Source: Desulfosudis oleivorans (lineage in GTDB: Bacteria > Desulfobacterota > Desulfobacteria > Desulfobacterales > SURF-7). From it: a DNA stretch of 64,000 bases. The stretch covers positions 1 to 64,000 of the forward strand of contig DYJC01000023.1 in the NCBI GenBank assembly GCA_020723305.1, read 5' to 3'. A program made the position numbers and the translations under genes. Under the pieces are notes generated by a model. It did no database searches. It was not told the origin of the DNA and was given only the letters and a program-made list of their open reading frames with translations. Positions 8,761 through 18,488 of this stretch are shown here, one piece after another (the stretch's first letter is position 1; every line of letters begins with the position of its first letter).

Positions 8761-10332
8761 CTATGATCTTCGTAAAAGCCGAGCCTTGACGCGGCTGGCA
8801 AAGACGGCGATTTCGGAAATGTTAAAAAATTTTCCCACGGCCATCAAGCATATCAGGAACAAAAGGCCGACCACAAGACTGATAATCAGGTTTGCGGCAA
8901 ACTGATTTGCACTGACCAGCGTGTGGAGAAACCACCTGACGGTTTCAAAAAGGCCGCCTAGAACCAATGCCCATAACAGCATGCGACCATAGAAACCATA
9001 TACTATCCGGCTTTCCTTATTCCCGCTTTTCCGGTTCCAGACAATATAGAGTACGGTCACTTGCAGAATGGCGGACAATGAAATAGCAAAAGCCACACCT
9101 GCCACATCCATAAAATGGAGGCCAAGCCAATAGATCGGGAGACTGAAGAGCACGGCGAGCGTTCCAAAAGCCGCCGGCAGGATTGTATTCTGCATAGCAT
9201 AAAAGCCCCTAACCACGACGGTTTGAACAGCAAAAGCAAAAGCGCCGGTCATCAGGAAGAGCAGGGCCTGGGCCGTAAGGTCGGCTGCGGCAGCATCAAA
9301 CCGGCCGCGCTGAAAAAGAAGGATTACTACTTCATGACGAAGAACCATGAGAAGCGCTGAAAAGGGCAGAAGCAGTCCCAGATACCGGATCGTTGTGTTC
9401 AGCAGTCGATTCATTTCATCAAACTGCCTGGATGCAGCCAGTTGGGACAGAAACGGAAAGGAAGCGACTCCAGCTGCCTGACCGAAAAGCCCCACCATCA
9501 TCAACATGACCCGCAGGCCATAGTTCATGCCGGCGATACTTCCGGAGGGCAGAAAACTGCCGAAGAATTTGAGAAAAATCTCCGTGGAAAAGGTCATGGT
9601 CAGACCGATCATCAAGGGCAGCGTCAGCTTGATATATCGAATCAGGTCCGGATGGGTTGGATGAAACCGGAAAGCAAACCGCAGACCGACTTTTCGGGCA
9701 CCATACACCTGAACAGCAAAATTGCCCCAAAAGGCGCCTGCCAGAACCCCCCAGGAAAATCCTTCCATTCCCAGGCGATGTCCAAGAAGAGCGCCGCCGG
9801 CGATAATTCCCCCATTATACAAGAGGGGTGCGAGTGCCGGAATAAAAAACTTCTCCCTGGCAAACTGAACCGCCATAAGCAGGCCGCCACAGAAAAAGAA
9901 AAACTGGGCTGGGATAATAATACGGGTCATGCGGACAGCGGCAGACAGGCGGACAGGGTCATCTAGTCCAGGCGCCAGCAGTTTGACCAGCCAGGGGGCC
10001 AAGACCATGGCAACGATGATCAGCAGAAGCAGCAGGCTGCCGAAGGTCGTCAAAATTATGGAAAACACCTTCCATCCTTCCTCTTCCCGGTTTTCCGCAA
10101 GGTAATGGGTAAAAATGGGAATAAAGGTGATGGACAGAAATCCGCTCGCAAGAACATGATTCAGGATTTCAGGGATGATAAAAGCAACCTGATACGCATC
10201 CACTCCTCCGCCGATGCCGCCGATATATGCAATGGCCATTTCCCGTACCAGACCGATTACCCGGCTGAGAAATACGGAAGCCATCATAATGAGCGTGGCA
10301 ATACCAACTTTGCGATACATGGATTGAGACAT
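8761..10332 (-). CDS. murJ: Lipid II flippase MurJ (MviN family)
   Basis: This 523-residue polytopic inner-membrane protein carries the MurJ/MviN N-terminal signature (ATLIMMASVFLSRVIGLVREMAIAYIGG...VDAYQVAFIIPEIL), and the rest is hydrophobic with about 14 predicted helices. MurJ translocates lipid-linked peptidoglycan precursor across the cytoplasmic membrane. Length fits the family. It converges with the diguanylate cyclase (28 bp apart) and diverges from the radical SAM operon. No other cell-wall gene is nearby, so it is probably monocistronic. Confidence 0.92.
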   Translation of the reverse strand: MSQSMYRKVGIATLIMMASVFLSRVIGLVREMAIAYIGGIGGGVDAYQVAFIIPEILNHVLASGFLSITFIPIFTHYLAENREEEGWKVFSIILTTFGSLLLLLIIVAMVLAPWLVKLLAPGLDDPVRLSAAVRMTRIIIPAQFFFFCGGLLMAVQFAREKFFIPALAPLLYNGGIIAGGALLGHRLGMEGFSWGVLAGAFWGNFAVQVYGARKVGLRFAFRFHPTHPDLIRYIKLTLPLMIGLTMTFSTEIFLKFFGSFLPSGSIAGMNYGLRVMLMMVGLFGQAAGVASFPFLSQLAASRQFDEMNRLLNTTIRYLGLLLPFSALLMVLRHEVVILLFQRGRFDAAAADLTAQALLFLMTGAFAFAVQTVVVRGFYAMQNTILPAAFGTLAVLFSLPIYWLGLHFMDVAGVAFAISLSAILQVTVLYIVWNRKSGNKESRIVYGFYGRMLLWALVLGGLFETVRWFLHTLVSANQFAANLIISLVVGLLFLICLMAVGKFFNISEIAVFASRVKARLLRRS

Positions 10333-10467
10333 GGAATCCGGCTCCGTCTTCGTGAATGTTATGGCATTGCACCCGAACCAAACACCGGCACAATGAGCAA
10401 ACGGAGACTATCCTAAATGATTTTACGGAAAGGGCAAGTCCATTTTTTTTACGCTTTTTCCGTCGGC

Positions 10468-10496
10468 TTGACACTTGATAATTTCTTTAATATAAA
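10468..10496 (+). promoter_or_regulatory. Strong sigma70-type promoter
   Basis: Consensus TTGACA (10468-10473), an exact 17-nt spacer and TATAAA (10491-10496) sit upstream of the radical SAM pair. Transcription would begin near 10503, giving a leader of about 120 nt before the first gene, with an intrinsic terminator inside it. Confidence 0.7.
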
Positions 10497-10542
10497 AAGA
10501 TACTTGAAAAAGAGATCCTATCGTTTCATATTCTCATTCGGG

Positions 10543-10571
10543 AAGGCCGGGTTCTCAAAGCCCGGTTTTTT
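10543..10571 (+). terminator. Intrinsic terminator inside the leader of the radical SAM operon
   Basis: CCGGG (10547-10551) pairs with CCCGG (10561-10565) around a short loop. The stem is extended by G-U and A-U pairs and is followed by six T residues (10566-10571). It lies downstream of the promoter at 10468 and 54 nt upstream of the first ATG. It could therefore attenuate the operon or end a small RNA of about 70 nt. Confidence 0.65.
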
Positions 10572-10624
10572 GTGCTTTTTGAGTCATAGACACAAGAACG
10601 TGAAAGCAGAAAAAAGGGGGCGGT

Positions 10625-11959
10625 ATGAAAATTCAGATCATCCAATCATCCCAGACAAACGGTATGGGCAAGGTGTTGAAGGCAAAAAAACTCTGGATAA
10701 CCGGAACCACTCTTCCGTATCTCGCGGCTCTCACGCCAAATGATATCCATGTTGATATAAAAAATGAACTGGTGGAAGATGTTGATTTTAATTGCGACCA
10801 TGATCTGATCGCGATAACAACCATGGGCTGTTCAGTCTCACGCGCATTTGATATTGCCGACGAGTTCCGGGAAAGAGGAAAAAAAGTGGTAATGGGGGGA
10901 ATTCCTGTTACCCTGTCTCCTGAAATCGCACTTGAACATGCTGATGCAGTCGTTGTCGGTGAAGCGGAGCATGTATGGGAAAACCTGTTGAGGGATTTTG
11001 AAAAGGGAAATCTTCAACAGACATATCAATCTGATACCCTGTGCGATTTAAAAAAAATACCATCACCCCGCTATGAAATGCTCGATAAAAATTTATATGC
11101 CCCCATCCGTCCGGTTGAGGCAACCAGGGGATGCCCTCATAAATGCTATTACTGCTCCCCGGCCCATGTATACAAGGGAGTTCACAGAGTAAGGGCGATC
11201 GACGATGTGATCCGGGATGTCGAAACCATTAAGAAATCAGGAATCAGACGTATCCTGTTTGTGGATGACAGCATCGACGGCAATCGGAAGTATTTCAAAG
11301 AACTTCTCCGTGAGTTAATCCCTCAGAAGATAAAATGGTTCAGCCAGGCAACCGTCAATGCGGCCAGAGATAAAGAACTCGTTGACCTCATGGCGCAGAG
11401 CGGCTGCGAAATGCTGTCCATTGGTTTTGAAAGCGTTAACCAGAACAGTTTGCAATCAGTCAGGAAGAATCACAATACCGTAAAAAACTACAAAGACATC
11501 ATAAATACGCTCCGGAAAAAAGGAATCAGTGTAAACGCATTGATTATGCTTGGTTTTGATCACGACGACGAATCTGTTTTTGAGGAAACATTTCATATGT
11601 TCGAGGAGATGGGTGTATCCCTGCCGGAACTTTTTATACTGGTTCCACCGTTGGGGACGGATTTATTCAGGGAATTTGAAGAAGGCGGTAGGCTCCTGCA
11701 CAGAGACTGGTCGCGCTATAAGGTAACCGAAGTTGTTTTTCAGCCGAAGCAAATGTCGCCGGAAACATTGCAAAATGGCTTCTGGGAAACATACGACCGC
11801 TTTTACTCCTTTCCTTCCATATTCAAACGCATGTTTTTAAAGAACACGTCCTCTCTATTCAGCAGAAGGGTTTTCCGGCAGACGTTGCTGGTACTGTATT
11901 TTAACCTGAAATATAGAAAAACAATCACGCAGGACAGGGTACATCCGGGGGTGATATAA
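10625..11959 (+). CDS. B12-binding-type radical SAM protein
   Basis: The 444-residue protein begins with a cobalamin-binding-like Rossmann region (HDLIAITTMGCSVSRAFDIADEFRERGKKVVMGG). A radical SAM core follows, with CxxxCxxC at C170, C174 and C177 (RGCPHKCYYCS), FVDDS and the GFESVNQ segment. The C-terminal part resembles the extension seen in B12-radical SAM proteins. AAGGGGG precedes the ATG. The stop and the next start share one base (TAATG), so the two radical SAM genes are coupled. Such enzymes often methylate or rearrange lipids or cofactors, but substrate cannot be assigned here. Confidence 0.85.
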   Translation: MKIQIIQSSQTNGMGKVLKAKKLWITGTTLPYLAALTPNDIHVDIKNELVEDVDFNCDHDLIAITTMGCSVSRAFDIADEFRERGKKVVMGGIPVTLSPEIALEHADAVVVGEAEHVWENLLRDFEKGNLQQTYQSDTLCDLKKIPSPRYEMLDKNLYAPIRPVEATRGCPHKCYYCSPAHVYKGVHRVRAIDDVIRDVETIKKSGIRRILFVDDSIDGNRKYFKELLRELIPQKIKWFSQATVNAARDKELVDLMAQSGCEMLSIGFESVNQNSLQSVRKNHNTVKNYKDIINTLRKKGISVNALIMLGFDHDDESVFEETFHMFEEMGVSLPELFILVPPLGTDLFREFEEGGRLLHRDWSRYKVTEVVFQPKQMSPETLQNGFWETYDRFYSFPSIFKRMFLKNTSSLFSRRVFRQTLLVLYFNLKYRKTITQDRVHPGVI

Positions 11960-13419
11960 TGAGAATATTATTTGTCAAACCTGATCTTCCAAAGTGTGTC
12001 ATCGGCGGTTCCGAATACAGCCTGTCCGAACCGCTCGAATTTGAATATCTTGCTGCCACGGTTCCGCATCATGATGTTACTCTTTTTGATATGCGCTTTG
12101 GCGGGGATCTCATCAGCAAGCTTTCAGAATATAACCCCGATGCCGTATGCACCACTGCAATGACCATCAATGTATATGAGGCGAGAAGAATATTAAAAAA
12201 GGCCAAACAGTTTAATCCAAAAATATTGACCATGGTAGGCGGTTATCACCCAACGGTGGTCCCGGAAGATTTCAATTTAAGTTACGTCGATATTATCGTA
12301 ATGGGACAAGCTTACTTTATTTTTAATAAAATCATCGACCATGTGGAAGCCGGGAAAAGTCTGGAGGAGATACCGGCCCTGGCATTCCCGTCTGAAGGCG
12401 GATTGAAGTATACCAAACCGAAAATTACCTATCTTGAGGGTCTGGACGAGTTGCCGCTTCCGGATCGGAACCTGACCCGTGAATATAGAAAGAAGTATTA
12501 TGTCGAATACTGGCAGCCGGCAGCAATGATGAGGACTTCCTTCGGATGCCTCGACCGGTGTACATTTTGCGCCATCTGGAAACTGACGCGCGGAAAATTC
12601 CTGACGCGTTCCGTGGATCGGATTATCGAAGAACTTGATTCCATAAACGAAAAATATCTCTACCTGATTGACGACAATACGATTCCTATCGGGCAGCATG
12701 AAAGGATTGAAAATCTGATTGATGCCATAAAGACAAACGGTATCAATAAGGAATACTACACAGCGATGAGAACCGATTCAATCGTAACGTACCCGCACAT
12801 TATTGAAAAATGGGCCAAGGTAGGATTGAAGAGGATTTTTATCGGGATGGAAGCACACACGGATGAAAAATTGAATGACTACAACAAGAGAACTACCCAT
12901 GAGATCAACCGGAAAGCCGTGGATATCATGCACCAGAACGGCATCCGTGTCACAGCCAGTTTTCTGGTGGATCACAACTATACAAAGGATGACTTCAATC
13001 GACTGTTCGACTACGCAAACCAGTTCAATACCGACGGCATTGCTTACCTCATCCTGACGCCGCATCCAAATGCAGACATCTGGTACCGGTATCAGAATCA
13101 GATCAAGATATTCAATTATGACCTCTATGACCATTTTCATACGGTATTCGATACAAAAATGCCGAAAGACCAATTTTACAGGGAGTATTCCAAACTTTGG
13201 ATGAAAAGCTACACGCCATTAACCATTTCCGGACTGAAACGCATTTCCAAAATATTCTATCATGCGCCATGGGCACAGGTTTTTCTTATTGGAAGGGTGT
13301 TGACAAATATTTTTGATCGGTTCGCCGAAAACTTTAAAACAAAGAATCTCGGTATGGAGGACGAATTCTGCTATCTTGAAAACAATCGAATGCCGGAAGC
13401 AGTTGTGGAGGAGAACTGA
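11959..13419 (+). CDS. B12-binding-type radical SAM protein, second copy
   Basis: This 486-residue protein is distinct from its neighbour but has the same architecture. An N-terminal cobalamin-binding-like domain (FNPKILTMVGGYHPTVVPEDF) precedes a radical SAM core with C197, C201 and C204 (FGCLDRCTFCAIW). Further core strands are LYLIDDNTIP and RIFIGMEAHTDEKL. Its start overlaps the preceding stop by one base. The two proteins probably act consecutively on one substrate or as partners. No methyltransferase or carrier gene is visible to identify the product. Confidence 0.85.
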   Translation: MRILFVKPDLPKCVIGGSEYSLSEPLEFEYLAATVPHHDVTLFDMRFGGDLISKLSEYNPDAVCTTAMTINVYEARRILKKAKQFNPKILTMVGGYHPTVVPEDFNLSYVDIIVMGQAYFIFNKIIDHVEAGKSLEEIPALAFPSEGGLKYTKPKITYLEGLDELPLPDRNLTREYRKKYYVEYWQPAAMMRTSFGCLDRCTFCAIWKLTRGKFLTRSVDRIIEELDSINEKYLYLIDDNTIPIGQHERIENLIDAIKTNGINKEYYTAMRTDSIVTYPHIIEKWAKVGLKRIFIGMEAHTDEKLNDYNKRTTHEINRKAVDIMHQNGIRVTASFLVDHNYTKDDFNRLFDYANQFNTDGIAYLILTPHPNADIWYRYQNQIKIFNYDLYDHFHTVFDTKMPKDQFYREYSKLWMKSYTPLTISGLKRISKIFYHAPWAQVFLIGRVLTNIFDRFAENFKTKNLGMEDEFCYLENNRMPEAVVEEN

Positions 13420-13471
13420 AGCTTCATTTCTTAAGCAAGTACAATGGGATGGGAATTATCCGATCGCAAAT

Positions 13472-14263
13472 TCATTCCCTATATTCTGCAATCATTTTTG
13501 AAAAGACGGTTCCGGTTTCAAAGGCTTTTTCAAGAAACAGGGCTTCATTTTGAATTCCGGAATTATAAATAACAACTTCCATATTGACACATCTGTTATA
13601 GGAAGAGGCGGCAATCAGTTTTGCCAGGGCTTTCCAATCCAGTGTTCCTGAAAACAGAAGATTATGCAGATCACGAATTCCATCATTGTCATGGAGATGG
13701 ATGGAGAGTAAACGTTCCTTGAATCTGTCAAGATTTTCAAGTCCGTTTTCGTCTAAATTTCCGTGTCCCGCATCATAGCAAAGACCAAGATAGTGAGGAG
13801 CATAAAGGCTGAAAAGGCCATTAATTATATTAAAAGACCCGTTTTCAATGGCAATTCTCACCTGACGCTCCCCGGCATACGTCTCCAGCGAGTCAAGCGA
13901 TTTTAGAAATGAATCCGTGAGCTTTTCAGGCACATGCATAATGATCACGTCGCAGTTGAGTTTTTCCGCCATATGAATCCGGTTTTGAACCAGCACTTCT
14001 CCTGCTTTCCTCTCTGTTTCATCATCTGATGCCCAGTTTTTCAGTACACCCGACGAAGCATGCAAATCCAGCAGTTTCAGATTATATTTCTTTAAAATCC
14101 GTCCGATTCTTTCCATTTCCGCATCCGGATAAAGATAATCAGTGCTCCACTCATGACACCAGTGAATATGAGAAAAACCGGCGTCTGAGATTTGTCTCAA
14201 ATATGGTTCCGGATCTCCGGTCGCTGTTACATAATCCGTTGTCATGGATAAGCAGGCTGTCAT
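13472..14263 (-). CDS. Sugar phosphate isomerase/epimerase-like TIM-barrel protein
   Basis: This 263-residue protein belongs to the xylose isomerase-like / AP endonuclease 2 superfamily. Strand-end metal-ligand motifs are visible in order: LLDLHASSG, IIMHVPE, RIAIENG, GLCYDAGHGN, LLSIHLHDNDG and NMEVV. These His, Glu and Asp residues fit a divalent-metal site. The first ATG (preceded by AGGAT) is used; a second Met lies six codons on. It converges with the radical SAM pair across 52 bp. It may act in the same pathway, but that is inference. Confidence 0.8.
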   Translation of the reverse strand: MTACLSMTTDYVTATGDPEPYLRQISDAGFSHIHWCHEWSTDYLYPDAEMERIGRILKKYNLKLLDLHASSGVLKNWASDDETERKAGEVLVQNRIHMAEKLNCDVIIMHVPEKLTDSFLKSLDSLETYAGERQVRIAIENGSFNIINGLFSLYAPHYLGLCYDAGHGNLDENGLENLDRFKERLLSIHLHDNDGIRDLHNLLFSGTLDWKALAKLIAASSYNRCVNMEVVIYNSGIQNEALFLEKAFETGTVFSKMIAEYRE

Positions 14264-14308
14264 GCTGTTTCTATCCTATGCTCCCCTGTTAATAAAAAAT
14301 GAAACATC

Positions 14309-14451
14309 GAGCCAATTTCAAAAATCTGTTGTTGTAGTTCCGACGAAAACTAGACACGCAGTGAAGCGCAGCGCTATCCAGTATTTTCGACTCTTTTCTG
14401 GGCTCTGACCTTCGCCGGTGTGACGCTTTTTAATCGTTTTGAAATCGGCTC
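14309..14451. mobile_element. MITE family 1, copy A
   Basis: A 143-bp non-coding element starts GAGCCAATTTCAAAA and ends in the inverted form TTTTGAAATCGGCTC. The interior contains a CTTCGCCGG half-hairpin. It lies in the divergent gap between the isomerase-like gene and the DUF2914 gene. No flanking direct repeat is visible for this copy. Confidence 0.75.
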
Positions 14452-14674
14452 ATTTTTTACCTGAAAATATATACTTCATGCAATTGAATTTTTCAATTCA
14501 TCACTTTTGGAACGAATTATTTAATAAGTTTACTGAAAAGGCTTGCTTTTTGTATCATTTTTCTGCTTTTCTTGTTGCGGGTTTTGGCTTTCGTTGTTGA
14601 AAATAATGAAATTTTCTACAGGGGGGAACCATTACAATTGGTTACATTATATTCCATTCCGGACAACAATAATC

Positions 14675-15769
14675 ATGAATATGCATAACACATTTATCCA
14701 TATCCGCAACTGGTATCAACGTCTTGAAAGGCCGATATCGACTCTATCTCTTGTGGGCGGTTTTGTCTTCAGCGCACTGACGGTAAAGCGCGTGGATCTG
14801 TTCTGGGGAAATTTCCGGATCATTTTGCAGCTTCTTATCGTCGCCGTATGCATTGTCTGGATCAATATGATGGAGAATAAGAATGAAAAGAATCCATCTA
14901 AAACAAATTTCTGGCTGGTAAACATTTCCCAGTTCATTTCCGGAGGACTCCTGTCCACCTTCCTTGTTTTTTATTTCCGCAGTTCGGAGTTGTCCGCAAG
15001 TTGGCCTTTTATCCTCATCCTCGCGTTCGCTTCCTGGGCCAATGAATGGCTGAAAAATCTTTATGCCCGCCTGAGTTTTCAGATTTCACTTTTTTACCTG
15101 TTGCTTTTCTCTTTTACGATCTTTTTTGTGCCGGTGGTAATGCATGCCATTGGTACGAAAATTTTTCTTTTCTCCGGTGGGATCAGCCTCATCACAATGA
15201 TGATCTTCCTGCTGATTCTCGCCTGTGCTGCGCGGGAGAGATTCCGTCAGAATATAAAAATCGTGTTCCCTGCCATTGCCGGAATTTTTATTGCAGTCAA
15301 TATCTTGTATTTTACAAATTTCATTCCGCCGATACCATTGTCAGTGATAGACGGAGGAGCATATCATTCCGTCATGAAAAATGAGGATGGAAATTATGTC
15401 GTGCAGTATGAAGATATGGGCTGGCGCAAGTATATGACGCTCTATCCTGATTTTCATCTTAAGAAAGGCAATCCGGTCTATGTTTACAGTGCGGTTTTTT
15501 CACCGCCGTCTCTGGATACGACCATAATTCATGAATGGCAGTATGATGATCCGCAAACACGCGAATGGAGTTATCGTGAACGATTTACACTATCGGTAAC
15601 CGGCGGTCGTGAGGGTGGTTTTCGAACCTATTCAATGAAGACAAACATGAGTCCCGGACACTGGCGGGTCACTGTGGCGACGCCAAAAGGCAAGGTGATT
15701 GGACGGGTGCGTTTCAATGTCGTGGCAATAGACACAGAGCCTTCCTTACAGAAAAAAATCAAAATTTAA
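14675..15769 (+). CDS. Multi-pass membrane protein with C-terminal DUF2914 domain
   Basis: From the ATG at 14675 the protein has 364 residues, with seven or so hydrophobic helices in the first ~230. A soluble C-terminal domain follows whose pattern (DTTIIHEWQY...RERFTLSV...GGFRTYS...MSPGHWRVTVATPKGKVIGRVRFNV) matches DUF2914. The frame stays open upstream to 14543 with alternative Met codons at 14606 and 14543. The N-terminal extra part looks unlike coding sequence, and no start has a strong ribosome site, so the start is uncertain. Function is unknown. A membrane-anchored sensor or envelope role is possible. Confidence 0.75.
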   Translation: MNMHNTFIHIRNWYQRLERPISTLSLVGGFVFSALTVKRVDLFWGNFRIILQLLIVAVCIVWINMMENKNEKNPSKTNFWLVNISQFISGGLLSTFLVFYFRSSELSASWPFILILAFASWANEWLKNLYARLSFQISLFYLLLFSFTIFFVPVVMHAIGTKIFLFSGGISLITMMIFLLILACAARERFRQNIKIVFPAIAGIFIAVNILYFTNFIPPIPLSVIDGGAYHSVMKNEDGNYVVQYEDMGWRKYMTLYPDFHLKKGNPVYVYSAVFSPPSLDTTIIHEWQYDDPQTREWSYRERFTLSVTGGREGGFRTYSMKTNMSPGHWRVTVATPKGKVIGRVRFNVVAIDTEPSLQKKIKI

Positions 15770-15797
15770 TATCAGGAAATATGGGTTGCCGGACAAC

Positions 15798-16490
15798 TTA
15801 TTTTTTCTTTTTCACCAGCGCCATCATGATTTCGCTCTGCGCCTCATCAATCTGTTCCCGTGTCACGGATTCAAGATATTGCAGATCATCCGTCACCATT
15901 TCCTGAACTCTTATAGACAAATTTTTCATAATCTTGTTTGTAATGACTTCATTTGCCCCTTTTAAGGCAATTGCAATTCCCCTGATATCCACTTTTTTCT
16001 GTATATTATCTCTCAGCTCTTCATCACGAAATGACAGGATATCTTCAAAAAAATAAATACGATTTTTTTCTTTATATTCATCAATTTTTTTAATGAGCTT
16101 GTTATAAAATGCCTTTTTCTTTTCCTTGATTACATCCAATACAGCAACCCGATGGGAACTCTTTAACCGGCAAATCAATTCGACGAGCCTCTCCTTGATA
16201 TCAACTGTATCATGCCGGGTTGAAAGTACGGTTGCGATCTCCTTTTCAACCTTGACAAGAACCTGCTGCAATAATCTTTCTTCAGCGCCTTCGAGGTCGA
16301 TCAGGCACTGCACGATCCGGTCTCTCCTTTTTTGCGGAAGCATGGTCATCAATCCGAAAGCATCCTCTGAATCTAGATTCATGAAGATTACCGCACTGCT
16401 GGTATCAGACAGAAACTCCAATAATGGAAACAATTCCTCAACCGGTATATCCCGAATGGCCAGGTAGGTTGTTACATTCAGCTTTTTCAT
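15798..16490 (-). CDS. FliG C-domain-like protein (non-flagellar context)
   Basis: The C-terminal ~85 of 230 residues closely resemble the torque-generating C-domain of the flagellar switch protein FliG: FFEDILSF.D..L...I.KKVD, IAIALKGANE...NKIMKNLS.R, VQEMVTDDLQYL, and VTREQIDEAQSEIM. The first ~145 residues resemble the helical armadillo-like FliG/MgtE-N fold, but the chain is about 100 residues shorter than true FliG. No flagellar gene is nearby. It is the last gene of an operon with a LOG-like protein (18 bp upstream) and a Ser/Thr kinase. It may have been adapted as a scaffold or effector of that kinase. Family resemblance is from motif reading, not a search. Confidence 0.7.
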   Translation of the reverse strand: MKKLNVTTYLAIRDIPVEELFPLLEFLSDTSSAVIFMNLDSEDAFGLMTMLPQKRRDRIVQCLIDLEGAEERLLQQVLVKVEKEIATVLSTRHDTVDIKERLVELICRLKSSHRVAVLDVIKEKKKAFYNKLIKKIDEYKEKNRIYFFEDILSFRDEELRDNIQKKVDIRGIAIALKGANEVITNKIMKNLSIRVQEMVTDDLQYLESVTREQIDEAQSEIMMALVKKKK

Positions 16491-16508
16491 ATGGTATTGC
16501 CCTATCCA

Positions 16509-18488
16509 TTAAAACAATTGAAGCCTTTTCCGGTATACATCCACAACCGTTTTTGGATTATCCGTAATCACAATATTTTCCTCGATCCAGGCAGGAGCCC
16601 GGCCCTCTTTAACCATGGTTTTAATCTGAAGCTCGGCTCCTTTCCAGAAATCAAGTCCGCCTTCTGTATCAAAAAGGATGATCGGAACCGGCTCCATGAT
16701 GGACAGCTTCATATTGCAAAGTGTTATTCCAAGCTCCTCCATTGAGCCCAGTCCGCCGATATTGAATATGGGGAAAGAGGTTACTTCAAACCATTTTTGC
16801 CGGCTATGACGGCAGGTGGCCTGAAAAACCTGACAAAAATCCACTTTCGTCGTCATGGTCTGATCCGTGATATCCAGAAAATTCGCCCCGGATAAAATTC
16901 CCCGGCTTCGGGCCTGTCTATTGGCTTCCTCCATCACACCGCTTCCGCCGCCGGTCACAATCCCGATATTTTTCCCCCAGAAACCGATCAGGGCATCCAT
17001 CAGCTCCCCTAAGCGCTGCACTCCTGCCTGCGAAAGCTCAATGGTGGATCCATAAAATGCAAACAACATGGATTTATGAAAATCCGCCAATCTTCCGGGA
17101 ACGACAAAATATCCCATTCTATCTCTCATGGTATGAACCATGATTTGATGATTCAATCCGCATACCCAGTATACATCGATTCCAAAGTTGTCATATTCCT
17201 GCAAACGATTATGATCCTGCTGGGAAAGAAACGGACCATGCTCGCAGGAAGGCTCATAAAAATAGATGGAATGGACTTTACCCTCACAAGCCAGATTTAT
17301 AATATCCCGGTGTTCCATCATGTTGGGAAAGTATTTCAGAACAAGCGTAACCGGTTTATCGATCTTCGCAAGGTCAAAATATGATGTCCCATAAATATGT
17401 TCACAGGAACTTTTGGGTGAAAAATCACGGCGTGCGGATGTGCATTCTGCTTTTGAAACCCTGCATGGCTTGTCCGGGCCATTTAAAAAAATCCGGGCCT
17501 TCTGAAAATCCTTATCCCCTGCCGGAACAATCGCCATGGGCTTTGCCAGATAATGACAATGAGATGATTTCTCTTTGTGAAAGCTGGACTCAAAACGTTG
17601 CATATCTTTGTATGAAAAATGAAGCGCCTCTCCCGGAACGCTTTTTCTGCGTTCCTTGGCCCGCAGTTTGGATTTCCCATAAACTCGGGCGGAAATCAAA
17701 GGATTGACAATCGGCTGCTTGCTTTGATTCACAATTTCAAGATAGATCCGGATTCCCCTTGTTTTGATCGGGTCCAAAACCGTTGCCGGTAGATTCCGCC
17801 CAAGTGAATATCCACTCTGTAAAACCACATAATGTTCATTCAGATACATGGAGCATGTGGTAATCACCCCTTTTTCAGGCGGAATGATAACGGTTTTGAC
17901 AGGCTTCTGTATCTGATATCGGTTCAAAATTTCACGGCCATCTTCTCGCAGGAGAATCCTTGCCAGCGCATCTTTGTTAATTCCTTTTTTTAAGTCACAG
18001 ACAACATGGTGCGGTGCAATCACGATACTGCCGTCACTGGAGATGGAAGTGGATGCCGGAAGTTTGAGCTCCGCCCGCTCAATGGCTGATAGAACTTCCT
18101 CTGCTGTCAATAATGCCTGCGGATCACAAAACACCATCCGCCCAACCGGAAGCCCGATATCAAAAAATTCACTTACCATATCCAGGCCAGGATACCCCGG
18201 TATTACCGGTGAGGCGATCTGCAACAGTGTAAGCACGCCATCCTTTACATTTTTCATGGATGGTTGTTCACAGGTAATCTGAAATCCAAGCCGGGCGATC
18301 CTGGATCGCTCGCTGAACACAATATGTTCCGGTTGATTCTGAAGTTGCTCAATAAAGTTCTTGGAAAGACCGAACTCTGTTTCAAAGATGATCCTATGTT
18401 TCTTCACTTCCGTAATTCTTTTAATAACACCGTCATCAGACTGTAGAACTCCCCGGTAAGACCGGTTATCACTTCTCTTTCTGGTCAT
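16509..18488 (-). CDS. LOG-family-like Rossmann-fold protein with long unknown N-terminal region
   Basis: Residues ~430-659 carry LOG-type (lysine decarboxylase-like / TIGR00730) features: GIVTGGGSGVMEEANRQA near 505-522 and IGGLGSMEELG near 575-585, the latter corresponding to the PGGxGTxxE signature with a degenerate first half. Authentic LOG enzymes cleave cytokinin riboside or nucleotide monophosphates. The altered motif makes activity uncertain. The N-terminal ~430 residues are unrecognised. The start overlaps the upstream kinase stop by 4 nt (ATGA), so expression is coupled to the kinase. The protein is three times the usual LOG length. Confidence 0.7.
   Translation of the reverse strand: MTRKRSDNRSYRGVLQSDDGVIKRITEVKKHRIIFETEFGLSKNFIEQLQNQPEHIVFSERSRIARLGFQITCEQPSMKNVKDGVLTLLQIASPVIPGYPGLDMVSEFFDIGLPVGRMVFCDPQALLTAEEVLSAIERAELKLPASTSISSDGSIVIAPHHVVCDLKKGINKDALARILLREDGREILNRYQIQKPVKTVIIPPEKGVITTCSMYLNEHYVVLQSGYSLGRNLPATVLDPIKTRGIRIYLEIVNQSKQPIVNPLISARVYGKSKLRAKERRKSVPGEALHFSYKDMQRFESSFHKEKSSHCHYLAKPMAIVPAGDKDFQKARIFLNGPDKPCRVSKAECTSARRDFSPKSSCEHIYGTSYFDLAKIDKPVTLVLKYFPNMMEHRDIINLACEGKVHSIYFYEPSCEHGPFLSQQDHNRLQEYDNFGIDVYWVCGLNHQIMVHTMRDRMGYFVVPGRLADFHKSMLFAFYGSTIELSQAGVQRLGELMDALIGFWGKNIGIVTGGGSGVMEEANRQARSRGILSGANFLDITDQTMTTKVDFCQVFQATCRHSRQKWFEVTSFPIFNIGGLGSMEELGITLCNMKLSIMEPVPIILFDTEGGLDFWKGAELQIKTMVKEGRAPAWIEENIVITDNPKTVVDVYRKRLQLF

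Noticed and set aside
10333..10467. Promoter of murJ in the divergent gap
   Set aside because: No well-spaced -35/-10 pair was found on the minus strand, so no promoter is called.
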